Assembly (NCBI RefSeq): GCF_900089955.1 | Contig: NZ_FLQX01000109.1 | Location: 1-53,343 of the forward strand | Source of the DNA: Candidatus Accumulibacter aalborgensis | GTDB taxonomy: Bacteria > Pseudomonadota > Gammaproteobacteria > Burkholderiales > Rhodocyclaceae | DNA: 53,343 bases | Direction: 5' to 3' | Made by a program: the position numbers and the translations under genes | Notes under the pieces: model-generated | Seen by the model: only the letters and a program-made list of their open reading frames with translations | What the model was told of the DNA's origin: nothing | Databases searched by the model: none | Shown: in pieces, positions 35,466-43,504 of the stretch | How the letters are laid out: each line of letters starts with the position of its first letter | Numbering within the stretch: the stretch's first letter is position 1

Positions 35466-37213
35466 ATGACGCAAGATAGCGGCGGCAAGGGCTTCCGGCT
35501 GCCGGTTTTCCAGGGCGTCCTGCCGGTCGATCGGTCAGCGCTGGGGCGGGACATTCTCGCCGGATTCACGCTCGCTGCGCTAGCCATTCCGGGGACCATG
35601 GGTTATACCAAGATCATCGGCACGCCGGTGATCACCGGGCTGTATACCATTCTCATCCCGATGGGCCTGTTCGTCATTTTCGGGTCGTCGCGGCATCTGT
35701 CGGTCGGTGCCGATTCGGCGACGGCGGCGGTGGTCGCCGCCGGTCTCGCCGGCATGGCGGTGCGCGGATCGAACGAATGGCTGGCCCTGTGCAGCCTGCT
35801 GGCCCTGATGGCGGCGGTGTTCATGTTTGCTGCACGGGTGCTGCGGATTGGTTTCCTCGCCGATTTTCTGTCGCGCACGGTGCTCACCGGTTTCATGACC
35901 GGTGTCGGTGTGCAGGTGGCGCTACTCGAGGTTTCCGGCCTGTTGGGCCTGCAAGGCACCAGCAACGAACCGCTCAAGGAGATCGTGCGCGACCTGCGGC
36001 TGCTCGGGGAAGCCAATCCCTATGCGGTCTGCGTGTCGCTCGCCGTGATGGTGGTGATCGTCGGCGGCAAGAGGATTTCGGAGAAGATACCCGGCGGACT
36101 GATCGCCGTCGTCGCCGCCATCGGCACCAGTTGGGCGCTGGATCTGGGTGCCCATCTGGAGACCCTGGGCAGCGTTCCGCGCGGCCTGCCGACGCTCGGC
36201 CTGCCACACGTAGCCTGGAGCTGGGCCTTGATCGAGAAGCTGCTGCCGATCGCCTTTGCCTGCTTTGTGGTGATTCTCGCGCAGAGCGCCGCCACCTCGC
36301 GCGCCTACGCCGCGAAGTACAGCGATCGCTTCGACGAGAACGTCGACATGGTCGGGCTGGGCATGGCCAACCTCGGCGCCGGCTTGTCGGGGACCTTCAT
36401 TGTCAATGGCAGCCCGACCAACACGGCGATGGTCGACGGTGGCGGCGGCCGCAGTCAGGTGTCACAGCTCACCACCTGCGTCCTGGTGCTGCTGGTGCTG
36501 CTGTGTTCCTGACCGGGCCACTGGCGCATTTGCCGACGGCCGTTCTGTCGGCGATCGTTTTCCTGGTGGCGGTGCACATGATCGACATCGAAGGCATGAC
36601 CCGGATCTTCGTCGAGGCGCGCGCCGAGTTCTGGGTCGCCTTGCTGACCGCCGCAACCGTCGTCGTCGTTGGCGTCGAGCAGGGAATCATCCTGGCCATG
36701 GTGCTGTCGCTGCTCGATCATGTGCGGCGGGGTTATCGCGGTACCAATGCCGTGATCGTCGCCGACAAGCGGAAGAAAGGCTGGCAGACGGTGCCGCTCA
36801 GTGCGCCGCAGCAGATTGCGCCAGGTCTCGTGGTGTATTTGTTCAGCCACAGCCTGTACTACGCCAACGTCGGGCAGTTCGCCGAAGAGATCCTCAGGCT
36901 GGCGAACGACCAGGCACAGCCGCCTTTGTCGCGCCTGTGCGTCGAGGCGGCAGCGATCGGCGACATCGACTTCTCGGCAGCCACAACGCTACGCGACACC
37001 TGCACCTTGCTCAAGCAGCAGGATATCCTGCTGGTGTTCGCCAATGTTTCGGCGCATCTGCGCGACCAGTTCGACCGCCATGGGATCACCGAAATCGTGG
37101 GCGCGAGCGCGATTTACGGGTCGGTGCATGCCGTTATCGCAGACCACGAGGACCAGTTGGGTACGCCCGAGGCGACGACAACCGCCGGCGCGGCTGGCCA
37201 GGCAGTGCCCTGA
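35466..37213 (+). pseudogene. SulP-family anion transporter with a frameshift
   Basis: The frame from 35466 encodes SulP membrane helices (DILAGFTLAALAIPGTMGY, FIVNGSPTNTAMVDGGGGRSQ) and stops at 36512. The protein continues in another frame from about 36495 (FLTGPLAHLPTAVLSAIVFL) through the remaining helices and a C-terminal STAS domain (VEAAAIGDIDFSAATTLRD) to 37213. The break falls in a CTG/GTG-rich run at 36490-36508, where one missing base (or two extra) explains the change. The joined protein would have ~580 residues, normal for a SulP sulfate/bicarbonate transporter. It may be a true pseudogene, a strain variant or a sequencing error; no slippery heptamer for programmed frameshifting is seen. 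It follows ppk2 by 21 bases. Confidence 0.88.
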
Positions 37214-37307
37214 TGCCGGTCGCCGAGAGCGGCTACGGGAGCGCGTCAGTCACCGCCAACTTCGGCCCATCGCGACGGCAGATCGTCGCGAGCGGTCGCT
37301 CGTCGCG

Positions 37308-38399
37308 CTAAGGGCCGCTGTTTGATGGCTCGGCGGATGCGCTGCGCCGACCTGCTTTGCGGTCTGGTACGGACGTAGCCAATGCCCCAACCGCACGCAC
37401 GCCGGCCGCAGCCGACTGCAGTTGCTTGCGCCGCCACACCCCCATCCAGCCGAGACTCTTGAACAACAGCAGGGTCAAACCAAGTGACAACAAGGGCAGC
37501 CCGACGCCGAGCAGGAAAAAGTCGTCGCGGGTCGCCAGCAGTTGATCAATAGCCCAGTTGAAGTTCATCCCGAAGTAGCCGGTAAGGAAAGTGATCGGCA
37601 GGAAGACCCAGGAGATCATCGTCAACCGGTTGATCTGCTCGGCCTGGCGGTTGGACATGCTCGCCCGATAACTCTCCATCGCCTCGGTGGTGCGCTGGCG
37701 GTAATCGTCGATCAGATTCACCAGATCGGCCAGGCGTTCGCTATAGCTTAGAAACGACGGCCATACTTCGGCGCTGATGCCGGCAATTCCGCCGATCGAC
37801 GTTAGCACGGTCTTCACCCTGTCACGCAACGGCACCAGCATCCGATGCAGCGACGACATTTCCCGGCGCAGATCGGCCAAGCTCAGCAGTTGCTCGGCGG
37901 CCGGGTTGAGAAAGATCTGCTCCTCGAGACTGTCGAGCAACTCGTCGGCGCGCTCCAGGCGCGGGTAGAAACCGGTCACCAGTTCATTGAGGACGATGAG
38001 CAGCGCGTAATCGGGATGGGTCGCGATCCTTTCGGCAAGCTCGCGAAAACGCTGGCGTGCTGCGTCCATGCGCACCGGCGCGCCGTCAAATACCGTAATC
38101 AGCGACGCCGACGAAAACAGGAGATGTCCCTCGACGACACCGTGGTTTCCGGCGTTTGCCCAGGTCGAGATGCGCAGGTATTGCGGGCTCGCCTTGAAGC
38201 GCGCCGACTGGCCAAAGCGCGGCAACCAGGCACTCAGCGTAGCGTCGAGCTGCAGCGCGGTGGCCAGCGCGGCGATTTCGTCCTCGCTGGCGTTCACGAC
38301 GTCAAGCCAGAAAAAACCATCCCTGGGTAACTGGGCAGCAAGATCATTCCCGGAAAATGGCGTGCTCACGCCCTGGGCATCTGTAAGCGTCGCCTTCAT
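37308..38399 (-). CDS. CorA-family divalent cation channel
   Basis: A 363-residue protein of the CorA superfamily. The ATG at 38399 is preceded by GGGAGG about 12 bases upstream; readings from further upstream add a foreign leader. The N-terminal cytoplasmic domain (FFWLDVVNASEDEIAAL) is followed by long helices and two C-terminal membrane helices with the selectivity motif YFGMNFNW between them. CorA forms pentamers that admit magnesium, and ZntB relatives move zinc; the sequence does not decide. The gene converges with the SulP gene across 94 bases. Confidence 0.85.
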   Translation of the reverse strand: MKATLTDAQGVSTPFSGNDLAAQLPRDGFFWLDVVNASEDEIAALATALQLDATLSAWLPRFGQSARFKASPQYLRISTWANAGNHGVVEGHLLFSSASLITVFDGAPVRMDAARQRFRELAERIATHPDYALLIVLNELVTGFYPRLERADELLDSLEEQIFLNPAAEQLLSLADLRREMSSLHRMLVPLRDRVKTVLTSIGGIAGISAEVWPSFLSYSERLADLVNLIDDYRQRTTEAMESYRASMSNRQAEQINRLTMISWVFLPITFLTGYFGMNFNWAIDQLLATRDDFFLLGVGLPLLSLGLTLLLFKSLGWMGVWRRKQLQSAAAGVRAVGALATSVPDRKAGRRSASAEPSNSGP

Positions 38400-38635
38400 T
38401 TCGCGGCATACCTCCCTGTCATGATTAAAGCTGGCTCTGGTCCGGACTCGAAGTCGCGTGAACGCACGCACGCAAACCGAGACCGGCGAAATGCCCTTTC
38501 CCGCCGCCGCGGCGACCGCAGGGACAGGGCCAAGGCTCGCCAACCGCGCGAACAAGCCAGTATACTCGCCGCCCGCTTCGCTGCGCTTTCCTGCACCACC
38601 CTTGGCAGCGCAGCCAACTGCCGGCGGAATGGCGA
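38400..38635. other. Intergenic region upstream of the CorA gene
   Basis: About 235 bases with no convincing complete gene. TATACT at 38561-38566 on the plus strand resembles a -10 box and could have served the lost gene whose remains follow. The promoter of the CorA gene is expected here on the minus strand. Confidence 0.3.
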
Positions 38636-38842
38636 ATGCTCGCGCCGATCATTGCCATCTCGGGAATGTTCACCTTCGCCTGGACCGCCAGCGTCCTGGT
38701 CACCATCGTCGACATGGGACTGAAGCTGCCGCCGACGCGAGTCGACCTAAAGGCGATCACCGAAAAGTATCACGCGGCCGCAGCGAAGCAGGAGCAAGCC
38801 GCCGCGGGCAAGAAGCCGTCAACACCGGCCGGCAAGGCCTAG
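38636..38842 (+). pseudogene. Chimeric relic: channel-like membrane helix joined to a PPK2 C-terminus
   Basis: The frame gives EWRMLAPIIAISGMFTFAW, TASVLV, then DMGLKLPPTRVDLKAITEKY and a Lys/Ala-rich tail. The second half matches residues 251-285 of PPK2 (DMGLKLPPTRVDLQEIAVKY). The first half, a single hydrophobic helix after a W-R-x-L-x-P phrase, resembles the last membrane helix of Ion_trans_2-type channels; that resemblance is from memory and less sure. The reading has an ATG at 38636 but no plausible function, so I treat it as a recombination relic. Its TAG overlaps the stop of the convergent GGDEF-EAL gene. Confidence 0.7.
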
Positions 38843-41010
38843 ATCCGCAGGCTGTGCTGAGCGAAGGAAGGGTATCGGTCGTCGTCGTGGCCAAACGACA
38901 GGACGGCGGGCGTGCATAATTCCTCGAAGTCGGCCAGCGGCAATGGGCGGCTGAACAGGTACCCCTGATACGCATAGCAACCCTGTCGGGCAAGAAAATC
39001 CCTCTGGGCCTCGGTTTCCACACCCTCGGCGATGACCTCCAGTCCGACACTCTCGGCCAGGGCGATGATCATCCTTGAAATGGCCGCATCATGGCGGTCG
39101 GTGAGGATGTTCCCGACGAAGCTCTGGTCGATTTTGAGTTGATCCAGGGGAAGCCGCTTCAGGTAGGCAAGAGAGGAATAGCCGGTGCCGAAGTCGTCCA
39201 GTGAGAAACCCACGCCCCTCGTTTTCAGTGCCGTCATCTTGGCGATGGCGCTTGCTTGATCCTTCACCAGTAGGCTCTCGGTAAGCTCCAGTTTGAGCCG
39301 GTGCGCGTTCGCTCCCGTGCGCTCGAGCACCGCCAGCACCTGGTCGACAAAGTCATGGTGGTGAAGCTGACAGACGCTCACATTCACCGCAATAATGAGA
39401 TGGGCCATCTCCGGTCGGGCGGCCCAGAGGGCGAGCTGGACGCAGGCAGTCTCCAGCACCCAGAGGCCCAGGGGAAGGATCAGGCCGGTTTCTTCGGCGA
39501 CGTGAATGAATTCGAGGGGAAGTACCAGTCCGCGCTGCGGATGCTGCCAGCGCAACAGCGCTTCGACTCCGGTCAGACCGCGCTGGCCATCGACCTGCGG
39601 TTGATAGAAAACACGAAACTGATTGTTCGGGAGCGCCTCACGCAAGGCCGCTTCGAGCAGCGCGCGAATCGCGACCGCCGCCTGCATCTCCGGTTCGAAG
39701 AAGCGCAAGGTGTCTCGGCCTGCAGCCTTGGCCTGGTACATGGCGAGATCGGCCTGCTTCAGCAGATCGTCGACGCTGCCCTGGCTATCGGATATGAGGG
39801 TGATACCGATGCTCGGCGTGCTGCTATAGGTGTACTCGGCAAGTTGGTACGGTTGGTTCAGCGTGGTCAGGATCTTCCTGCCCACCGCGTCGGTATGGGC
39901 GATTGCCTGGTGCAGGCTCTCGCCCAGGTTTTCAAGCATCACCACGAATTCGTCTCCCCCCAGTCTGGCCACTGCGTCACCCTCACGCACACAGGTCGTC
40001 AGGCGCTTGCCGACCTGCTGGAGCAGCAAATCGCCGATGTCATGGCCGAGCGTATCGTTGAGGACCTTGAAGTGATCGAGATCAATAAACAGCAGCGCGC
40101 CATATTGTTTACTGCGTGCTCTGGCGGCAATCGCTTGCTTGAGGCGGTCGATCAGCCGCCGGCGGTTGGGCAGGCTGGTCAAGGGGTCGAAGAAGGCCAG
40201 ATTCCTGATCTCGTCTTCTGCCGCCTTGCGCGCGGTGATATCTTCAGCCGAGGAAAGCGTTCCCGTCACAGCACCCGTCTCGTCGCGCAGCAGGGTGTTG
40301 TTCCAAGCCATCATCAAGGCCCGTCCTCCAGCCGTCATGATGCGATTCTCGTAACGTTCGACAAGGCGCGTTTTTCCCGCCATGAGGCTTGAAAAAACCT
40401 GGCGAAGCGCTCCGATTTCGTCGTCGGGAATGAAGTGTTCGAACCAGTTCATGCCCACAAGGCTGCTTTCGGGCAGGTCAAGAATCTGCGCTCCTTTCCT
40501 GTTGATCATCGTGATTCGCCCATTTCGGTCAAGCGCCATGAGCATCACACCAGCCACATCGAGATACCGCTTCACCAGATCTCGCTCCTTGGCCAGTTCG
40601 CTGGTTCTTTCTGCCACCTGATGTTCAAGCAGTGATCGGTGCCCTTCAATGACTCGCCGCTGCTGTCGCTCCTCCATGATCAGCGCCACCGTGAACGAGA
40701 AATTGCGAATATGGTCGATATAGGGCGCAAACGCTTCGCTATCGGTCACGCTGAAAGCCAGTTCGCCGAAATCGCTGGACCCTGCGGTGAGCCGGAAGCG
40801 CAGGCTGGAATCCTTCCCGTTGGCAACACTCGCTTGAAAAGCAACCAGACTGACCCCCGGAACGTCGCCAAGCCCTTGCACCACGAACGGAAGAATGGCC
40901 GTGTCAGGGAGCGAAGCGACGACGCTTTGCATCAGCAGGAGTTGCCCGAGCACTCTGGCATCGGGTACGGAATGTCCGATCATTTCGCGATCCCGGAGGG
41001 TCAGCAGCAT
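38839..41010 (-). CDS. PAS - GGDEF - EAL c-di-GMP protein
   Basis: A 723-residue protein with an N-terminal ~120-residue sensory part, a coiled coil near 110-145, a PAS domain at ~145-265, a GGDEF domain at 270-437 (GGDEF at 351-355, inhibitory site REGD at 342-345), and an EAL domain at 450-700. The EAL residues are all present: EALLRW at 483-488, N543, ELTES at 575-579, DDFGTG at 605-610, K626 and EGVET at 662-666. It could therefore both make and degrade c-di-GMP. Its start overlaps the MEDS gene by 10 bases, so the pair is translationally coupled, with MEDS likely the signal input. GAGGAA lies about 10 bases before the ATG. Confidence 0.92.
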   Translation of the reverse strand: MLLTLRDREMIGHSVPDARVLGQLLLMQSVVASLPDTAILPFVVQGLGDVPGVSLVAFQASVANGKDSSLRFRLTAGSSDFGELAFSVTDSEAFAPYIDHIRNFSFTVALIMEERQQRRVIEGHRSLLEHQVAERTSELAKERDLVKRYLDVAGVMLMALDRNGRITMINRKGAQILDLPESSLVGMNWFEHFIPDDEIGALRQVFSSLMAGKTRLVERYENRIMTAGGRALMMAWNNTLLRDETGAVTGTLSSAEDITARKAAEDEIRNLAFFDPLTSLPNRRRLIDRLKQAIAARARSKQYGALLFIDLDHFKVLNDTLGHDIGDLLLQQVGKRLTTCVREGDAVARLGGDEFVVMLENLGESLHQAIAHTDAVGRKILTTLNQPYQLAEYTYSSTPSIGITLISDSQGSVDDLLKQADLAMYQAKAAGRDTLRFFEPEMQAAVAIRALLEAALREALPNNQFRVFYQPQVDGQRGLTGVEALLRWQHPQRGLVLPLEFIHVAEETGLILPLGLWVLETACVQLALWAARPEMAHLIIAVNVSVCQLHHHDFVDQVLAVLERTGANAHRLKLELTESLLVKDQASAIAKMTALKTRGVGFSLDDFGTGYSSLAYLKRLPLDQLKIDQSFVGNILTDRHDAAISRMIIALAESVGLEVIAEGVETEAQRDFLARQGCYAYQGYLFSRPLPLADFEELCTPAVLSFGHDDDRYPSFAQHSLRI

Positions 41011-41621
41011 CGCGCCAGATATTCCTCGGGTGGGGTATAGAATGGATTGTGGACCACCGTGCCGCGGATGATCATCAAGGGATGAACCTTGAGTACCTGC
41101 ATGATCGTCGCTCCGTCAAAAGCCCTGGCGTTGTATTGGCAGACGGCGGTTACCGGATGTTCCTTGAGCAGAAGGCTGACCCGCGATTCATACTCCATCA
41201 GGCGAGAACCACCGGGAACATGCTGTACCTCCGAGGTCATCTCACCGATGACGCGCGCCGCGGGGAAACCATTGGCGACCGAGTCGGTATGGTACTGCGC
41301 CAGTATGGCAAGCATGCGGTCGGGGTCGAAGCGGCCATCCTGAAAATAGACATCGTGGGTCCCGGCATTCGAGAACGTTCCCGACTCCTTGAGTTGGCCA
41401 TACGACATATTCCGTTCGGCCAGATAGCTATCAAGATGGGCTTCATCGAGTTGCTCGGTGAAGCACGCGGTTCGCTCTCCTGCCTGCAGACCGCTGCGCA
41501 GAAATTCGAGCAAGGCATGCAGTCTTTCCCCCTCGCTGGCGAAAACCTGGCAGACATGTACACCGGCCGGAAATGTCTGCTGCGTAAACCCGAGAGACAC
41601 CATCTGCGGTTCGTTCGCCAT
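41001..41621 (-). CDS. MEDS-domain sensory protein
   Basis: A 206-residue single-domain protein of the MEDS group (named for methanogen/methylotroph DcmR sensory domain). It has GVHVCQVF near residue 22, the family's H-x-C-like motif, AGERTACFTEQ, and the downstream stretch RVIGEMTSEVQHVPGGSRLMEYESRV (broken: RVIGEMTSE, LMEYESRV). The ATG at 41621 is fixed by AGGAG 10 bases upstream. The domain is thought to bind small hydrocarbons or related ligands and feed partner domains. Here it overlaps the GGDEF-EAL gene and has a palindromic site at its probable promoter, suggesting ligand-controlled c-di-GMP signalling. Confidence 0.82.
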   Translation of the reverse strand: MANEPQMVSLGFTQQTFPAGVHVCQVFASEGERLHALLEFLRSGLQAGERTACFTEQLDEAHLDSYLAERNMSYGQLKESGTFSNAGTHDVYFQDGRFDPDRMLAILAQYHTDSVANGFPAARVIGEMTSEVQHVPGGSRLMEYESRVSLLLKEHPVTAVCQYNARAFDGATIMQVLKVHPLMIIRGTVVHNPFYTPPEEYLARCC

Positions 41622-41686
41622 GGCCGTTCTCCTGCGTATTTTTTTCACGACAAGACACCCAGAAAAACTGCTGTCATGAGTCACCT

Positions 41687-41701
41687 TGGCCACAGTGGCC
41701 A
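41687..41701. promoter_or_regulatory. Palindromic operator-like site upstream of the MEDS gene
   Basis: TGGCCAC (41687-41693) and GTGGCCA (41695-41701) form a perfect 7+7 inverted repeat around a single A. On the minus strand it begins about 8 bases after a TATACT box, so it would overlap the transcription start, the usual place for a repressor. Confidence 0.5.
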
Positions 41702-41708
41702 CACTTTG

Positions 41709-41714
41709 AGTATA
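41709..41714 (-). promoter_or_regulatory. Probable -10 box TATACT for the MEDS/GGDEF-EAL operon
   Basis: TATACT on the minus strand, 88 bases before the MEDS ATG and just upstream of the palindrome. No good -35 hexamer at the normal distance. Confidence 0.4.
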
Positions 41715-41818
41715 GCCCCATGCCTCATCGCAAGGGTGGAATCTCGATTGCTGGCGTCAGCGGTATCCTCGTCGAGGCGATTCTCTGCGCCGGCGCAGCC
41801 CATTCGCCTGTGGAACGT

Positions 41819-43246
41819 TCAAGGCGTGAGCGACGTGGCGACATCCTTGACGGCAGCCTGGAGCATTGCAACGTCGTCAAGCGTCGTTTGCCAGTTGTCG
41901 AACGCGGCGCGAATCGCCGCCTGGCCATTCCAGATGGTTCCGGTGACGAACGCGCGGCCGTCTTCCTGGATGGCGCGAACCGCCAGGCGGTTGAGTTCGT
42001 CGGTCGCCGCCTTTCCGCAGCCCTCGCGGACAATGCGAAAGCAGACGATGTTCAGCGGTGCGGGATTCATCAGTTCGACGTCGGGCGTCGCCTCGACCCA
42101 GCGTGCAAAGGCGGCTGCATGGTCCACGCAGCGCTCGACGAGCGCTCGGTAGCCCTCCCGGCCAAACGCCTTGAGCGCACACCAGGCGGCGAGCCCGCGG
42201 AAGCGGCGTGACATTTCCGGAACATGCGTGAACGGGTCCCAGCCGCCGCTGCCGACGACATAGGCGCCGCTCGCAGCAAACGCTTCGCGCAGGATGGCCC
42301 CGTCGCGAACGAAGGCGAAGCCGCTGTCGTAAGGCACGTTCAGCCACTTGTGCGCGTCCGACGCAACGGAGTCCGCCCGCTCGATGCCGCGCGTCAGGTG
42401 CGCGAGCCGCGGCGACGCGCTGGCGAAAAGGCCGAATGCGCCGTCCACATGTAGCCAGGCGCCACCGGGGTGGGAATCGCGCAGATCGGCGAGCGCGGCG
42501 ATGTCGTCGAAGTGGCCGCTGTTCACCTCGGCCGCGTTGCCGACGATGATCACCGGTCCGTCGATGTCGCGCAGCAGGGTCGCCAGCGCCGCGATGTCGA
42601 CCGAGCCGCCCGGCGCCGATGCCTTGCGCACCTGTTTGCGGCCAAGGCCGAGAGTGCCCAGGCATTTGACGGCGCTGAGGTGGATCTCCGTACTGGCCAC
42701 GACGACGATCGGCGAATGACCCGCGAGCCCTTCAGCCGCCGCATCAAAGCCCAGTCGCCGGCCGGCCCACTGGCGCGCCGCGATCAGGCCGACGAGGTTG
42801 GCCATCGTCGCGCCGCTGGTCAGCGCACCGGCCCACTCGACAGGCAAACCGAAAAGTTCCTTGAGCCAGCGCAGGACGACGAGTTCTGTTTGCGCCGCAG
42901 CGGGGCTGCTCGCCCACAGCCCCGCGTTCTGGTCGATCGCCGAAGCGAGCCAGTCTCCGGCCAGTGCGGCTGGCGTCACGCCGCCGGTCACGAAACCGAA
43001 GAAGCGAGGACCTGGCGACGCAGTGATGCCGCGTTCGGCGCGCTCGAACCACTCGTCAACCACGGCGGCAGGATCGCTTCCGGTCTCCGGTAGCGGCTCG
43101 TCGAGCGCCGCTGCCATTTCGTCCGGGGAGGGCGCGCGACTCACCGCGCGCTCCGCCAGCGAGGCGAGAAAAGCGTTGGCCAGTCCGTGCGCCCGTGCGA
43201 GCGCGCGTTCCGTCGCCGCGGCTTGCGCATCGCGTCCGGCGTTCAT
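41819..43246 (-). CDS. PLP-dependent group II amino acid decarboxylase
   Basis: A 475-residue fold-type I decarboxylase of the aromatic/glutamate/aspartate family. The PLP-binding Lys300 lies in SDAHKWLNVPYDSG, the cofactor-pairing WLHVDGAFG precedes it at 264-272, and His189 in STEIHLSAVK stacks on the ring. It removes the carboxylate of an amino acid; the substrate is not clear from sequence. It is the last gene of a four-gene operon with ligase, MBOAT and carrier genes, 3 bases after the carrier stop. If it feeds the ligase the product must keep a carboxyl group, which favours aspartate to beta-alanine or glutamate to GABA; this is inference. Confidence 0.88.
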   Translation of the reverse strand: MNAGRDAQAAATERALARAHGLANAFLASLAERAVSRAPSPDEMAAALDEPLPETGSDPAAVVDEWFERAERGITASPGPRFFGFVTGGVTPAALAGDWLASAIDQNAGLWASSPAAAQTELVVLRWLKELFGLPVEWAGALTSGATMANLVGLIAARQWAGRRLGFDAAAEGLAGHSPIVVVASTEIHLSAVKCLGTLGLGRKQVRKASAPGGSVDIAALATLLRDIDGPVIIVGNAAEVNSGHFDDIAALADLRDSHPGGAWLHVDGAFGLFASASPRLAHLTRGIERADSVASDAHKWLNVPYDSGFAFVRDGAILREAFAASGAYVVGSGGWDPFTHVPEMSRRFRGLAAWCALKAFGREGYRALVERCVDHAAAFARWVEATPDVELMNPAPLNIVCFRIVREGCGKAATDELNRLAVRAIQEDGRAFVTGTIWNGQAAIRAAFDNWQTTLDDVAMLQAAVKDVATSLTP

Positions 43247-43249
43247 GCG

Positions 43250-43504
43250 CTATCCCTCAGTTCTTGAATCGACGAAAGACTCGATTTCGTTGATTGAATC
43301 AAGGAGTCCGACGTCAAATTCAACGCTGGAAAAATCAATGCCAAACGACTCCTCCAGGTGCATGACCAGCATCATCATGGAGAAGGAATCGAGTCTGCCG
43401 CTGACGAAAATTGATTCGCTATCCGTGAGATCGTTCCGATCACCGTGTTTTGCCAAGGTTTCCCTGAGAAATTCGCGCAATTTCTCTTTACCGCTGATGT
43501 TCAT
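43250..43504 (-). CDS. Acyl/aminoacyl carrier protein (DltC-like)
   Basis: An 84-residue acidic four-helix carrier. The phosphopantetheine site is Ser40 in GRLDSFSMM, equivalent to the DSL motif. It is co-encoded with an amino-acid adenylating ligase and an MBOAT membrane acyltransferase, so it should shuttle an aminoacyl thioester between them, as DltC does. Its start shares a base with the MBOAT stop. Confidence 0.85.
   Translation of the reverse strand: MNISGKEKLREFLRETLAKHGDRNDLTDSESIFVSGRLDSFSMMMLVMHLEESFGIDFSSVEFDVGLLDSINEIESFVDSRTEG

Noticed and set aside
36480-36515. Programmed frameshift in the SulP gene
   Set aside because: No slippery heptamer or downstream structure; a lost base is simpler.
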